Assembly (NCBI RefSeq): GCF_002090115.1
Contig: NZ_BBRK01000004.1
Location: forward strand, 930,001 to 994,000
Reading direction: 5' to 3'
DNA: 64,000 bases
Origin: Demequina sp. NBRC 110054
Lineage (GTDB): Bacteria > Actinomycetota > Actinomycetes > Actinomycetales > Demequinaceae
Both the position numbers and the translations under genes were made by a program. Below, piece after piece: positions 34,306-43,249 of the stretch. Below the pieces are notes generated by a model. That model was not told where the DNA came from and ran no database searches. It saw nothing but the letters and a program-made list of their open reading frames with translations. The first letter of the stretch is position 1; each line of letters starts with the position of its first letter.

Positions 34306-35268
34306 ATGGACGACGACGCCGTCACCAGCTGGGTCGAGCCGCGCGAGGTCCCGCGCGAGGAGTTCCCTGCGAGCACGTGGGAGCCGCAGGGCATGAGGAC
34401 TCTCGAGGCTGACGCGCGCCCGCGTCACGGGACCGCCACGCTCGGCGTCGAGTACGCCGAGAAGTCGGGACGGACGCTGCACCTGCAGATCATCCAGCCG
34501 TCGAGGCAGGTTGCGGAGGTCCCTGGCTCGGAGTCCCGGCTGCCCCTGGTCGTGTTCGTCCAGGGCTCCGCGTGGCTCGAGCAGGCGCTCGGCGTCTCGC
34601 TGCTTCCCCTCGCCGACTTCGCGGAGCGCGGCTATGTGGTGGCGATCGTCGAGTACCGACCCTCGTTCGTCGCACCCTTCCCGGCGCAGGTCCGGGACGC
34701 CAAGACCGCGATCCGCTTCCTGCGCGCGCACGCGGACGACTACGGCATCGACGCGGAACGCGTGGCGATGTGGGGCGACTCCTCGGGCGGGCACACCACC
34801 GTGCTCACGTACCTCACTGAGGACGATCCCGAGTACTCGGACGAGCCGACCGACGAGCCGCTCGGGGTCTCGTGCTACGTCGACTACTACGCGCCCACGG
34901 ACATCTCGCGGATGAACCAGGAGCCGTCCACGATGGACCACGTCTCGCCAGGCAGCCCGGAGGGACTGCTGATCGGGGGTCACGCCGTCCTCGAGAGTGC
35001 GGAGCTCGTCGCGCCTACCGTGGCGATGAACCACATCCGCCCCGACCGTGACCTCAAGCCGCTGCTGATCGTCCATGGCGACAAGGACAGGCTGGTGCCG
35101 TTCCAGCAGAGCGCGCTGCTGTACGAGGCGCTCGTCGAGGCGGGGCAGCCGGTGGACCTCTACCGCCTCAAGGGCGCCGACCACGGCGGACCCGCGGTCT
35201 GGGCCGAGCCAGTGATGGACCTCGTCGACGGCTTCATCCGGAGCCATCTCCCGGCGACCGCGGGCTGA
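34306..35268 (+). CDS. Alpha/beta-hydrolase, carbohydrate-esterase-like
   Basis: Start at ATG 34306 after AGAGGAAGAG; the longer frame to 34081 overlaps the GH51 gene. 320 residues. Nucleophile elbow GDSSGG, charge-relay Asp in HGDKDRLVPF, His in GADHGG; the oxyanion strand reads VVFVQGSAW where HG is usual. The fold matches BD-FAE/acetyl-xylan esterase-like enzymes (feruloyl or acetyl esterases). With the GH51 genes it would de-esterify arabinoxylan fragments. Last gene of this transcription unit. Confidence 0.85.
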   Translation: MDDDAVTSWVEPREVPREEFPASTWEPQGMRTLEADARPRHGTATLGVEYAEKSGRTLHLQIIQPSRQVAEVPGSESRLPLVVFVQGSAWLEQALGVSLLPLADFAERGYVVAIVEYRPSFVAPFPAQVRDAKTAIRFLRAHADDYGIDAERVAMWGDSSGGHTTVLTYLTEDDPEYSDEPTDEPLGVSCYVDYYAPTDISRMNQEPSTMDHVSPGSPEGLLIGGHAVLESAELVAPTVAMNHIRPDRDLKPLLIVHGDKDRLVPFQQSALLYEALVEAGQPVDLYRLKGADHGGPAVWAEPVMDLVDGFIRSHLPATAG

Positions 35269-35320
35269 CGATCCGCGCCGCGGGCCGACCGTGCCGATGG
35301 TCGCGGCCGGCCCGTGCCGT

Positions 35321-36103
35321 CTACAGCCGATAGCCGCCGGATGCCTCGATCCGCTGCGCAGTGACCCACGCCGAGCCGGGCTCCACGAGAGAGGCGATGA
35401 CGCCGGAGATGTCCTCAGCCACCGCGGAGCGTCCGAGCGCGGTCCCGTCCGCGAACACCTCCCGGACCGTCTCGTTGCCGACCCATCCGGAGAAATGGGT
35501 TTCGACCGGACCGGGCGCGACCGTATTCACGCGGATGCCGCGCGGGCCGAGCTGCTCCGCCCAGTACCGGGTGAGCACGCCGACGGCTGCCTTCATCGCG
35601 GCGTAGGCGTCGCGGCCCAGGTGCACGAATCGTGTGAGCCCGGTGCCGAGGTTCACGATGCTGGCGCCGTCCTCGAGCAGCGTCTCGCCCTCGACCGGGG
35701 TCGCGAGGGCCTGGGTCAGGAGGTAGGCGCCGCGGACGTGCGTCGCGTACAGATCGTCGAGCACCTGAGCGGTCGTCTCCCCCAGGCGCGTATCGGCGCC
35801 GAAGCCCGCGTTGTTGACGAGCACATCCAGGCCGGCGTCCCCGAAGTCGCGCGCGAGCATCGTCCGGAGATCTCCCGCGAACCGGTCGATGTCCTCCGGT
35901 CGCGCGACGTCGAGCGGAACGGTGACGGCGCGGCGGCCGAGCGCTTCGATTGCCGCCGCGACCTCTTCGGCCTCCTCGGCGTGGCTCCGATAGGTGAGGA
36001 CCAGGTCGAAGCCGCGGCGGGCGAGCTCTTCGGCGGTCGCGCGACCGATGCCGCGATTGGCGCCGGTGACGAGGGCCAGCGGCGTGCGGGAGGTGTCGTT
36101 CAT
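35321..36103 (-). CDS. Short-chain dehydrogenase/reductase
   Basis: 260 residues. Cofactor motif TGANRGIGRA near the N terminus, NNAG (VLVNNAGFG), catalytic Ser/Tyr/Lys region with YAAMKAAVG (Tyr, Lys) and PGPVETHF. NADPH is likely because an Arg follows the first strand (TYRSHAEE). Ribosome site AAGGAG. Divergent from the XRE regulator at 36227, which probably controls it. Substrate unknown. Confidence 0.92.
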   Translation of the reverse strand: MNDTSRTPLALVTGANRGIGRATAEELARRGFDLVLTYRSHAEEAEEVAAAIEALGRRAVTVPLDVARPEDIDRFAGDLRTMLARDFGDAGLDVLVNNAGFGADTRLGETTAQVLDDLYATHVRGAYLLTQALATPVEGETLLEDGASIVNLGTGLTRFVHLGRDAYAAMKAAVGVLTRYWAEQLGPRGIRVNTVAPGPVETHFSGWVGNETVREVFADGTALGRSAVAEDISGVIASLVEPGSAWVTAQRIEASGGYRL

Positions 36104-36226
36104 GGGTGTCTCCTTCTGTCGGTTGCCCGATCAGCCTGCTTTCGGCGCCGAGCGTGAGGAAGAGGAGGCTCACCCTGGGGGCAGCGCCCCTACCCTCGCC
36201 CTGGCGGCGCGGCCCATACTGAGGCG

Positions 36227-37066
36227 ATGGACCTCCCCGAGCTCGGCGCTTTCCTGCGCTCCCGCCGCGACCGGATCACGCCCGACGAGGTCGGGATCGT
36301 GCCCGGTCCGCGCCGACGCGTGCCCGGGCTGCGGCGCGACGAGGTCGCGATGCTCGCAGGCGCGTCGGTGGAGTACTACATCGAGCTCGAGCAGGGGTCG
36401 CGGACACAGCCCTCACCGCAGATGCTCGCGGCCCTCACGAGGGCGCTGCGCCTGACGAAGGACGAGCGAGACCACGTGTACCGGCTCGCGGGGCGGCCGC
36501 TCCCGTCGCGCGAGGGAGACACTCATGTGGACCCGGCGATGCTCGCGCTGCTGGACCGGCTCGACGACACCCCTGCGCTGATCATCTCCGATCTCGCGGA
36601 GACCCTCGCGGCGAACGACCTGGCGAAGGCACTCCTGTGCAGGCACGAGGGCGCGTCCTGGCCGCGCTCGAGTCAGGTCTACTGCTGGTTCTCGGATCCC
36701 GATCATCGGGCACGCCATCCCGAGCAGGACTATGTGCGTCTGTCGGAGTCACTGGTCGCGGACCTGCGCCTCGCCGCGGCGCGCCGCGCTCCGGACGACC
36801 CCCGACTGGCCGAGCTCATCGCGCTGTGCACGGAGGCATCGGCCGAGTTCGCGACGCTGTGGGAGGAGCGCACCGTTCGGCTTCGCAGGGTGGACTCGAA
36901 GGTCTTCCTCCACCCTCACGTGGGCTCGCTCGACCTGCTGTGCCACAACCTCTACACCGACGACGGGTCGCAGCACCTGCTGTGGTTCACCGCCCGCGCC
37001 GATGCCGACGCGGACAAGCTCGCGCTGCTCAAAGTCGTGGGCGAGCAGGAGATGTCGAGCCGGTAG
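36227..37066 (+). CDS. XRE family regulator with MmyB-like ligand domain
   Basis: 279 residues. HTH at about 20-75: LRRDEVAMLAGASVEYYIELEQG is the highly conserved signature of this actinobacterial regulator family, followed by the MmyB-like sensor domain (PALIISDLAETLAAND, VYCWFSDPDHRARHPEQD) that binds a fatty acid-like ligand in characterised relatives. CATACT six bases before ATG 36227 suggests a leaderless transcript. Divergent from the SDR at 35321, a very common pairing. Confidence 0.92.
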   Translation: MDLPELGAFLRSRRDRITPDEVGIVPGPRRRVPGLRRDEVAMLAGASVEYYIELEQGSRTQPSPQMLAALTRALRLTKDERDHVYRLAGRPLPSREGDTHVDPAMLALLDRLDDTPALIISDLAETLAANDLAKALLCRHEGASWPRSSQVYCWFSDPDHRARHPEQDYVRLSESLVADLRLAAARRAPDDPRLAELIALCTEASAEFATLWEERTVRLRRVDSKVFLHPHVGSLDLLCHNLYTDDGSQHLLWFTARADADADKLALLKVVGEQEMSSR

Positions 37067-37096
37067 CCGGGAGCCTTGTCGCTCGGCCTATGCCGC

Positions 37097-38065
37097 TCAG
37101 GCCACGTGGTCCGCCGACCGAGGCTTTCGCGCGACCAGCCGCTTCGCTCCCGAAGCCGCCTTGGAGGCGCCCGTTCCCACGACTCCGGCCGCATCCACGA
37201 CCGTGGACCACGCGCCCTCGCCGAGGTCCTTGACCGAGGAGCCTGCCGCCCGCATCGCGAGCACGGCCTTCGAGGGATCGGGGACCCCGTCGCCGTCGCT
37301 GTCGGTCAGCTCGAGCCACTCCGGCCATTCCTCGACGGGTGCGGAGAAGCCCTCGCGGCACGACCTCACGACGCTCTTGCCGAAGTAGTAGCTCGTCGCC
37401 CCGCCCGCGACCGCACCGATCACCGGCACGGCCTTCGAACCCACCTTCACGCCGCCCAACACTGCACCCTGGGCGATCGCGTTCTTCGCGAGCACCATGG
37501 TCACCGGCACGAGCGCCGAGTCGGGGAGCTGCTGGGACAGCAGGTCGCCCCACTGGGGCGCCACCTTCGATGCCGCGACGCCGACGGCCTTGCGCGAGCC
37601 GCGCACGGTCGCGCTCGCGGGCAGCGCCGACATCACGATCTCGGTGACCCTGCTCTTGCGCTTCTCGCCCAGCAGCGCGGCGAGGACGAGCGCCTTCGCA
37701 CGCTCGGGGTCGTCGATCTCGACGCCGCGCAGCTCGGCCATGCACAGCGCGAACAGCGCGGTCGTCTCGTAGAAGAACAGCAGGTCGGTGACGCCGAGCC
37801 CGATCGCCATCGGGATGCCGACGGCGGGGATGGTCGCCGAGGCGCCGATCGCCGCCGATGTCATGGTCGTCGTCGCGACGTACTGCTGCTCGATCCTCTT
37901 CATGACCTGCGCAGGGGTGGCGGAGGGATCCCGGCGTCGGACCTCCTTGATGTACGCCGTGACGGCGGGCCGCTGCACGGCGATCGCCTTGAACACGCGC
38001 TCCTGGAAGTCCTCGGGAAGCGCCGCGGTCGGCGCCTTGTGCTCAGTCCTCGCTGCGTCTGTCAT
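37097..38065 (-). CDS. EcsC family protein
   Basis: 322 residues. Central region MTSAAIGASATIPAVGIPMAIGLGVTDLLFFYETTALFALCMAEL with Gly-rich hydrophobic helices is the EcsC signature, followed by VLAALLGEKRKS. Two or three membrane-associating helices; the C-terminal 60 residues are charged. EcsC proteins sit at the membrane and are linked to ABC transporter/secretion function in Bacillus, but their biochemical role is not settled. Single gene, convergent with the XRE gene. Confidence 0.88.
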   Translation of the reverse strand: MTDAARTEHKAPTAALPEDFQERVFKAIAVQRPAVTAYIKEVRRRDPSATPAQVMKRIEQQYVATTTMTSAAIGASATIPAVGIPMAIGLGVTDLLFFYETTALFALCMAELRGVEIDDPERAKALVLAALLGEKRKSRVTEIVMSALPASATVRGSRKAVGVAASKVAPQWGDLLSQQLPDSALVPVTMVLAKNAIAQGAVLGGVKVGSKAVPVIGAVAGGATSYYFGKSVVRSCREGFSAPVEEWPEWLELTDSDGDGVPDPSKAVLAMRAAGSSVKDLGEGAWSTVVDAAGVVGTGASKAASGAKRLVARKPRSADHVA

Positions 38066-38160
38066 CGTCGTCGCACGCCTCCCCGCGTTCGAGATATGGA
38101 TGTCAGGCTGCCCCGCCTGCGTTCACACCTGACAACCGGCGGGCGCGGTGGTTCGTTCCC

Positions 38161-38655
38161 CTACGGCGAGGAGGGTCGCCCAGCCTTCAACCGGGCGAGA
38201 GCCTCGACGGCGAGCGCATGGTCGTCCTCCTGCGCGAGTCCCGAGACGGTGAGGGTGCCGACCATCCCGACGCCCGTGACCTGGATGGGCACGCAGCCGC
38301 CGTGCGCCACGTACTCGGTGAACGGCAGCTGCGTGGCCTCGTTGAAGTCGCGACCCTTGGCCGCGTACGAGCGGCCTACGATCAGGCTTGACGTCTGGAA
38401 TCGGCGCACCGTGCGGATCTTCCGGGCGATCCAGTCGTCGTTGTCGGGAGTGGTGCCCTCGAGCGCCACGTGGAACACCTGCTGATCACCCTTGCGGATG
38501 TCGATCGTGATCGCGAGCGACTCCTCCAGGGCGCGTTCGACGAGCCCGAGGCCGAGCTCCCACGCCTCATCGAACGTGAAGCTGCTCAGGTACAGCCCGG
38601 ACTCCTGCTCGCGCAGGGCGGCCAGCTCGGCGGCAAGGTCGTCGGTCGAGGTCAT
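38161..38655 (-). CDS. HbpS-like/UPF0303 haem-degrading-domain protein
   Basis: 164 residues covering the whole DUF336 fold: ALEESLAITIDIRKGDQQVFHVALEG, RKIRTVRRF, and PFTEYVAHGGCVPIQVTG-GMVGTLTVSGL-EDDHAL. The GG and GL-EDDH patterns are conserved in UPF0303. Related HbpS binds haem extracellularly, but this protein has no signal peptide. It may be a cytoplasmic cofactor or small-molecule binding protein. 57 bp downstream of the amidohydrolase on the same strand. Confidence 0.88.
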   Translation of the reverse strand: MTSTDDLAAELAALREQESGLYLSSFTFDEAWELGLGLVERALEESLAITIDIRKGDQQVFHVALEGTTPDNDDWIARKIRTVRRFQTSSLIVGRSYAAKGRDFNEATQLPFTEYVAHGGCVPIQVTGVGMVGTLTVSGLAQEDDHALAVEALARLKAGRPSSP

Positions 38656-38712
38656 CGTCGGTCCTCCTGGCAGGCGTGCGTGGTGCGGACGTTCCGAACC
38701 TACAGGCCGCGC

Positions 38713-40086
38713 CTAGTGCGGCGACATGAGCCCCGTCTGCTCGCCGGAGTCCTCGAGGTATGCGGTGCGGCGTGCGAACAGGGCGGGCACGAGCTCTCGC
38801 ACTCGCGCGATCAGGTCGGGCATCGAGGCGGTGGTCAGCTCCCCGTCGTCCACGACCACGGTGCCCGCGACCATGGTGAGCGTCACGTCCGAGCCGCGCA
38901 CCGCGTGCACGAGGTTGTGGTGCACGTTGAGGTAGGGGCCCTCCGTGAGCAGCGGCGTCATGCGCGGGGTGTCCGTGCGGACGGCGACCGCGTCGGCCTG
39001 CTTGCCAACCTCGAGCGACCCAAGGTGCTCGCCCTGGCCGATCGCGCGCGCCCCGCCGAGCATCGCCATCTCGAGCACCTGCCACGAGTCCATCGCGGCG
39101 GCGTCCATCTTCCGCAGCTTGCCCAGGAGCGAGGCGACCTTCATCTCCTCGAACATGTCGAGGTTGTTGTTCTCCTTCTCGCCGTCGGTGCCGATCCCGA
39201 CGTCGACGCCGGTCGCGAGCAGCTCGGCCACGGGCGCGAAGCCGCTCGCGAGCTTCATGTTGCTCACGGGGTTGTGCGAGACGCTCACGCCCCGGTCGGC
39301 CATGAGCGAGATCTCCCCCTCGTCGAGCCACACCGCGTGCGCGATCATCGTCCTGGGGGCGTCGAAGAACCCGAGCGACTCGAGCGCGTGCATCGGCCGC
39401 TTGCCGGTCCGCTCGAGGAACAGCGTGACGTCGAGCTCCGACTCGGAGCAGTGGGTGTACAGCCCCACCCCGTGCTCCTGGGCCAGCGCGATCGCGCGCC
39501 GCTGCCCCGCATCGTCCGCGTAGAAGGGGTGCTCGAGCCCGACCCACGGCATGATCCGGCCCCCGGCCCCGCCCCTCCACTCCTCGAGCATCCGCTGGTT
39601 GTCGTCGAGGGTGTCGAAGTAGTCGTAGTCCGGGTGCTCGCCCACATAGTTCACGGTCACCAGGCGATTTCCCAGGGACGATGCGGCGCGCGCGGCGCCG
39701 TCCATGTACCGCCACATGTCGACCACCGTGGTGGTGCCGGACAGCAGTCCCTCGGCGTAGCAGAGCCACGACGCCGCCTCGGCGTCCTCGGGCGTGAGGA
39801 CGCGGTGCATCGGGTCGATGTGCAGGCGCAGCCACTCCCAGACGGGCAGGTGCTCGGCGGTGCCGCGCAGCATGCCGCTGTGGTGGTGGGCGTTGATGAG
39901 CCCGGGCATGAGGATGCGGTCGCTCAGGTGGCGCGCGGGGGCGTGCGGGTAGGCGGCGGCGAGCTCAGCCCGGGCGCCGACTGCGACGATCGTGCCGTCC
40001 TCGTGCGCGAAGCCCGCGTCGGTGAGTACCGAGCGCGCCGCATCCATGGGGACGAGCACGTCGGCGGTCAGGATCTGCACGGCCAT
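38713..40086 (-). CDS. Amidohydrolase (TrzA/AtzF-like metal-dependent deaminase)
   Basis: 457 residues. Metal ligands in order: NAHHHS (two His), THCSESELDV (His), HAVWLDEGE (His) and GTDGEKENNN (Asp), the set for mononuclear zinc/iron cytosine-, guanine- or adenosine-type deaminases. N- and C-terminal beta segments form the usual composite sandwich. The substrate cannot be chosen from sequence. It probably shares a transcript with the HbpS-like gene downstream. A GGGACGATGCG copy lies inside it (39675). Confidence 0.9.
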   Translation of the reverse strand: MAVQILTADVLVPMDAARSVLTDAGFAHEDGTIVAVGARAELAAAYPHAPARHLSDRILMPGLINAHHHSGMLRGTAEHLPVWEWLRLHIDPMHRVLTPEDAEAASWLCYAEGLLSGTTTVVDMWRYMDGAARAASSLGNRLVTVNYVGEHPDYDYFDTLDDNQRMLEEWRGGAGGRIMPWVGLEHPFYADDAGQRRAIALAQEHGVGLYTHCSESELDVTLFLERTGKRPMHALESLGFFDAPRTMIAHAVWLDEGEISLMADRGVSVSHNPVSNMKLASGFAPVAELLATGVDVGIGTDGEKENNNLDMFEEMKVASLLGKLRKMDAAAMDSWQVLEMAMLGGARAIGQGEHLGSLEVGKQADAVAVRTDTPRMTPLLTEGPYLNVHHNLVHAVRGSDVTLTMVAGTVVVDDGELTTASMPDLIARVRELVPALFARRTAYLEDSGEQTGLMSPH

Positions 40087-40154
40087 GGGGACCTCCTCGC
40101 GTCAGCGAGCAGTCCACCACATCGCGGTTTCGCGTCGGTTTCACCGCGACCGTG

Positions 40155-40219
40155 CGTCCTGGCATCTCCTCAATGCCGAGATCATGCCGGGTACCGGCAC
40201 TCCTGCAATTCCAGGACGC
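40155..40219. repeat. Inverted pair of short repeats (REP-like)
   Basis: GTCCTGG at 40156-40162 and CCAGGAC at 40211-40217 enclose a nested perfect hairpin TGCCGG-GTA-CCGGCA (40185-40199). The minus-strand arm GCGTCCTGGAATTGCA (40204-40219) recurs exactly at 45369-45384, and the plus arm GTCCTGGCATC recurs at 41809. It lies just beyond the 3' end of the phosphate transporter operon and could serve as its terminator. Confidence 0.55.
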
Positions 40220-40228
40220 GGAACCGGG

Positions 40229-40465
40229 TCAGTGCCCGCCGGCGCCGATGTAGACGATCGCCCCCACGACGGCGGCGATCACGACCGCGAAGCACGCGAC
40301 CGCGGAGGCGACCCTCCAGGTGGCGGTGCGTCCCGCATCGTCCCTGGCTCCGGGGCTCGCGAGAGCCCGGACCCCGAGCGCGAACAGCGTCGGCAGCCCG
40401 GCGCCGACGAGCAGCCCGAACAGCAGGATCTGACCGAGCGCGTCCCACTCGACGTACTGGCTCAT
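40229..40465 (-). CDS. Small two-helix membrane protein of the PiT operon
   Basis: 78 residues with two hydrophobic helices (LGQILLFGLLVGAGLPTLFALG and VACFAVVIAAVVGAIVYIG). Its ATG overlaps the stop of the PiT gene by four bases (40462-40465). In actinobacteria a small membrane protein of this type commonly follows pit genes; it may stabilise the transporter. A GGGACGATGCG copy lies within it (40334). Confidence 0.75.
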   Translation of the reverse strand: MSQYVEWDALGQILLFGLLVGAGLPTLFALGVRALASPGARDDAGRTATWRVASAVACFAVVIAAVVGAIVYIGAGGH

Positions 40466-41688
40466 GCGCGCTCCTCCTCGCGGCTCGACTCGACGTCCGG
40501 GACGGTCTGCGCGAGCAGCTCGAGCTCGTGCTCCTCGATGGCCTCGGCGACGACCTCGTCGCTCGCCTCCCAGTCATGGTTGACGTTGCGGTGGTCGACC
40601 GGCTTGCGGCGCGACATCGCGTAGAAGAACCACGCCGCGCACAGCAGGAGCGCGAACACGACGTACGAGCCCACGTCGCCACCGATGAGGGTGTCGATCC
40701 CATAGAACAGCGCCCCGACGGTCCCGGCTGCGGGCACCGTCACGAGCCACGCGATGAACATGCGTCCCGCGACGCCCCAGCGCACCGATGCGCCCCGCTT
40801 GCCCACTCCCGAGCCCATGATCGAGCCGGTCGCGACGTGCGTGGTGGACAGCGAGTACCCGAAGTGGCTCGACAGCAGGATGACGGCCGCGGAGGAGGTC
40901 TCGGCCGCCATGCCTTGGCGCGAGTCGAGCTCGACGAGGCCCTTGCCGAGCGTGCGGATGACCCGCCAGCCGCCGGTGTAGGTGCCGAGCGCCATGGCGA
41001 GGGCGCAGGAGACGATCACCCAGAACGGGACGGACGAGTCCGAGGGGACCGCGCCCGCGGCGATGAGCGCCAGCAGGATGATGCCCATCGACTTCTGGGC
41101 GTCGTTGGTGCCGTGCGCGAGCGAGACGAGCGACGCGGAGCCGATCTGTCCCCACCGGAACATCTTGTCGTTGGACTCCTCGGGCACGTCGCGCGTGAGG
41201 CGCGTGACCAGCGCGGTGCCGACGGAGGCGACGAGGATCGCCACGACCGGCGCGATGAGCGCGGGCAGCAGGACCTTCGCGATCAGCCCGTCCCACAGCA
41301 CGCCCTGGGTGCCCGCCGCGGCGAGCGCGGCGCCCACGACGCCGCCCACGAGCGCATGCGATGAGCTCGACGGGATGCCGAGCAGCCAGGTCGCGAGATT
41401 CCAGACGATTCCACCCGCGAGGCCCGCGAGCACCACCTCGAGCGTGATGATCCCCGAGTCGACGATGCCCGTGGCGATCGTCGCGGCGACGGTCAGCGAC
41501 AGGAACGCGCCGACCATGTTGAGGGACGCCGAGAGGAGCACTGCCTGCTTGGGCTTGAGCGCGCGAGTCGCGATCGACGTGGCCATAGCGTTCCCCGTGT
41601 CGTGGAAGCCGTTGGTGAAGTCGAAGGCGAGCGCGGTGGCCACGACGATGACGAGGAGCACCGGATCGTTCACGGGCACCATTGTCAC
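40462..41688 (-). CDS. pit: PiT family low-affinity phosphate transporter
   Basis: 408 residues, about ten hydrophobic segments. Both PiT signature copies are present: FDFTNGFHDTGNAMATSI near the N terminus and SLAHGTNDAQKSMGI in the second half; GIPSSSSHALVGG is the conserved loop. A charged C-terminal tail of about 55 residues is cytoplasmic. Transports phosphate-metal complexes with protons. Start GTG 41688 or ATG 41682. First gene of a two-gene operon with the small membrane protein. Confidence 0.93.
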   Translation of the reverse strand: MTMVPVNDPVLLVIVVATALAFDFTNGFHDTGNAMATSIATRALKPKQAVLLSASLNMVGAFLSLTVAATIATGIVDSGIITLEVVLAGLAGGIVWNLATWLLGIPSSSSHALVGGVVGAALAAAGTQGVLWDGLIAKVLLPALIAPVVAILVASVGTALVTRLTRDVPEESNDKMFRWGQIGSASLVSLAHGTNDAQKSMGIILLALIAAGAVPSDSSVPFWVIVSCALAMALGTYTGGWRVIRTLGKGLVELDSRQGMAAETSSAAVILLSSHFGYSLSTTHVATGSIMGSGVGKRGASVRWGVAGRMFIAWLVTVPAAGTVGALFYGIDTLIGGDVGSYVVFALLLCAAWFFYAMSRRKPVDHRNVNHDWEASDEVVAEAIEEHELELLAQTVPDVESSREEERA

Positions 41689-41807
41689 CCGCCGTTCACC
41701 TTCGGGGCGACCACGGGAGGTGCCGCGGCGTCAGGGCTTGCGCAGGGCTTGCTCAGTGTTGGCAGAGAGGGGGGACGAAAGTCCCGTGTCCGCGCCGGGC
41801 GGTGGCA

Positions 41808-41870
41808 CGTCCTGGCATCGCGACAGTGCCGAGCCCGCGCCGGATTCCGACCGTCGCGCGATGCCAGCGC
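41808..41870. repeat. Second REP-like inverted pair
   Basis: CGTCCTGGCATCGCG near 41808 is matched by CGCGATGCCAGCG near 41860 in reverse complement, with a 30-40-base loop. The plus arm resembles that at 40155 (GTCCTGGCATC, TGCCGAG). It lies between the arsenate reductase stop and the PiT start. Confidence 0.45.
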
Positions 41871-41882
41871 GCGGCGTCAGGC

Positions 41883-42314
41883 CTAGGCTTCGGCGGGCTC
41901 CACGCCGAACTCGCGCAGCAGGGCGAGCACGCGCTGCTCGATCTCGTCGCGGATCGGGCGCACGGACTCGATGCCCTGGCCGGCCGGGTCCTCGAGGACC
42001 CAGTCCTCGTACTTCTTGCCGGGGTAGTACGGGCACGTGTCGCCGCAGCCCATCGAGATGACGGAGTCCACCTCGCGAACCATCTCGTCGGTCCAGCGCT
42101 TGGGGCGCTCGCTAGAGATGTCGATGCCCTTCTCGGCCATCGCCTCGACGGCGACGGGGTTGAGCGCCTCGGCGGGGCCGGAGCCTCCCGAGTAGGCGAT
42201 CGCGTCGTCGCCCGCGTAGTACTTGAAGAAGCCGAGCGCCATCTGCGAGCGGCCGGCGTTGTGCACGCAGAGGAACAGCGCGGAGGGCTTGGTGGCGGTG
42301 GTGTTCTCGGTCAC
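41883..42314 (-). CDS. arsC: Arsenate reductase (LMW-phosphatase fold)
   Basis: GTG 42314 overlaps the stop of the upstream gene in GTGA, giving 143 residues. P-loop CVHNAGRSQM (C-x5-R) near residue 16, then SGGSGP, MGCGDTCPYYPG with the second cysteine pair, and WVLEDPAG. The pattern fits the thioredoxin/mycothiol-linked arsenate reductases of actinobacteria. It reduces arsenate to arsenite. No arsenite exporter is found next to it in this window. Confidence 0.9.
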   Translation of the reverse strand: MTENTTATKPSALFLCVHNAGRSQMALGFFKYYAGDDAIAYSGGSGPAEALNPVAVEAMAEKGIDISSERPKRWTDEMVREVDSVISMGCGDTCPYYPGKKYEDWVLEDPAGQGIESVRPIRDEIEQRVLALLREFGVEPAEA

Positions 42315-43063
42315 GAGGCACGTCCTTCGAGGGGAGGGTGGGTGGGCGCATGGTTCGATCCGCGCGGCGCGCTCGGTGCTCTCGGACCACTGAGCGCGGC
42401 GGTCAGCTGCGCGACGCGCGCGGCGAGGGTGTCGTAGGCCTCGTCGAAGGCCCCGTCCGATCCGTCCGTGACGGGGTCGGCGATCGACCAGTGCATCGAG
42501 TCGACGCCGGGCAGCTCCTCGTGCGCGGCGTCGCACACGGTGACGACGAGGTCGTCGGGCGCGAGCACGTCGTCCACGTGCTTGGGGAGTCCGTCGGGCA
42601 GGTCGACCCCGCGCCTCCTGGCGACCGCGATCGCGCCGGGGGCGATGCGGTCGGCGGGATGGGTGCCTGCCGAGGCGGCGGGCACTTCGGACGTGTCGCT
42701 CCCGGGGCGCGAGTTCCACAGTGCGGCGGCGAGTTGTGAGCGCGCGGAGTTGCCGGTGCAGACGAAGACCACGCGGCGCGCGGCGAGGCTCGGGCACGGC
42801 GCGAGGTCGTCGAGCGCCTTCGGGGCGAGCGCGACGTAGCTGCGCCGCCGATCCGCGTCCGACCGCCGGCGCGTCACCATCCCGGCGCTCTCGAGCTGGC
42901 GCAGGTGGTGCGCCATGAGGTTCGAGGTGATGCCGAGGTTCTCGCGCAGCTCGCCGGGCGAGGCGTCGCCGAGCGTGAGCAGGTCGACGATCCGCAGCCG
43001 GATGGGGTCGGCGAGCGCCGCGTGGCGGGCCGCGCGGTCGGCGAGGGCGGAGGAGGCGTTCAT
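42311..43063 (-). CDS. ArsR repressor fused to an LMW-phosphatase/arsenate-reductase domain
   Basis: 250 residues in two domains. Residues 8-85 are an ArsR winged helix: LADPIRLRIVDLLTLGD, ITSNLMAHHLRQLESAGMVTRR. Residues 95-225 are a low-molecular-weight phosphatase/ArsC-like domain with P-loop VCTGNSARSQ. Cysteine ligands are not obvious in the ArsR part, so metalloid sensing may use the fused domain. Coupled by GTGA to the arsC gene. An inverted repeat CTCAA-N6-TTGAG sits just upstream (43067). Confidence 0.9.
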   Translation of the reverse strand: MNASSALADRAARHAALADPIRLRIVDLLTLGDASPGELRENLGITSNLMAHHLRQLESAGMVTRRRSDADRRRSYVALAPKALDDLAPCPSLAARRVVFVCTGNSARSQLAAALWNSRPGSDTSEVPAASAGTHPADRIAPGAIAVARRRGVDLPDGLPKHVDDVLAPDDLVVTVCDAAHEELPGVDSMHWSIADPVTDGSDGAFDEAYDTLAARVAQLTAALSGPRAPSAPRGSNHAPTHPPLEGRAS

Positions 43064-43066
43064 TGC

Positions 43067-43100
43067 CTCAATGATGGTTGAGCGTTCGAGGGGATGTCAA
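43067..43100 (-). promoter_or_regulatory. ArsR operon promoter and operator
   Basis: On the minus strand TTGACA (43100-43095) is followed at about 18 bp by CATCAT. The perfect CTCAA-N6-TTGAG inverted repeat (43067-43082) overlaps this -10 and ends four bases from the ATG, so bound repressor would block transcription. The -10 to ATG distance of about seven bases fits a leaderless mRNA. Confidence 0.6.
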
Positions 43101-43249
43101 CAGCGGTCGGTCCCTCGCGCGCTCTCCTCGCACATGCACTGCGCACGGATTCCCGCGCGCCACGCGAGCGTGTCGTGGTCCGCGTCGGCGTGTCGCCGGG
43201 GTGTCGAATTCAGATCCGTGCGGAGTGCAGGGGGTGAGGGGACGATGCG

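Noticed and set aside
38470-41364. 964-codon plus-strand frame
   Set aside because: Antisense to the amidohydrolase and PiT genes; shadow composition with no domain pattern.
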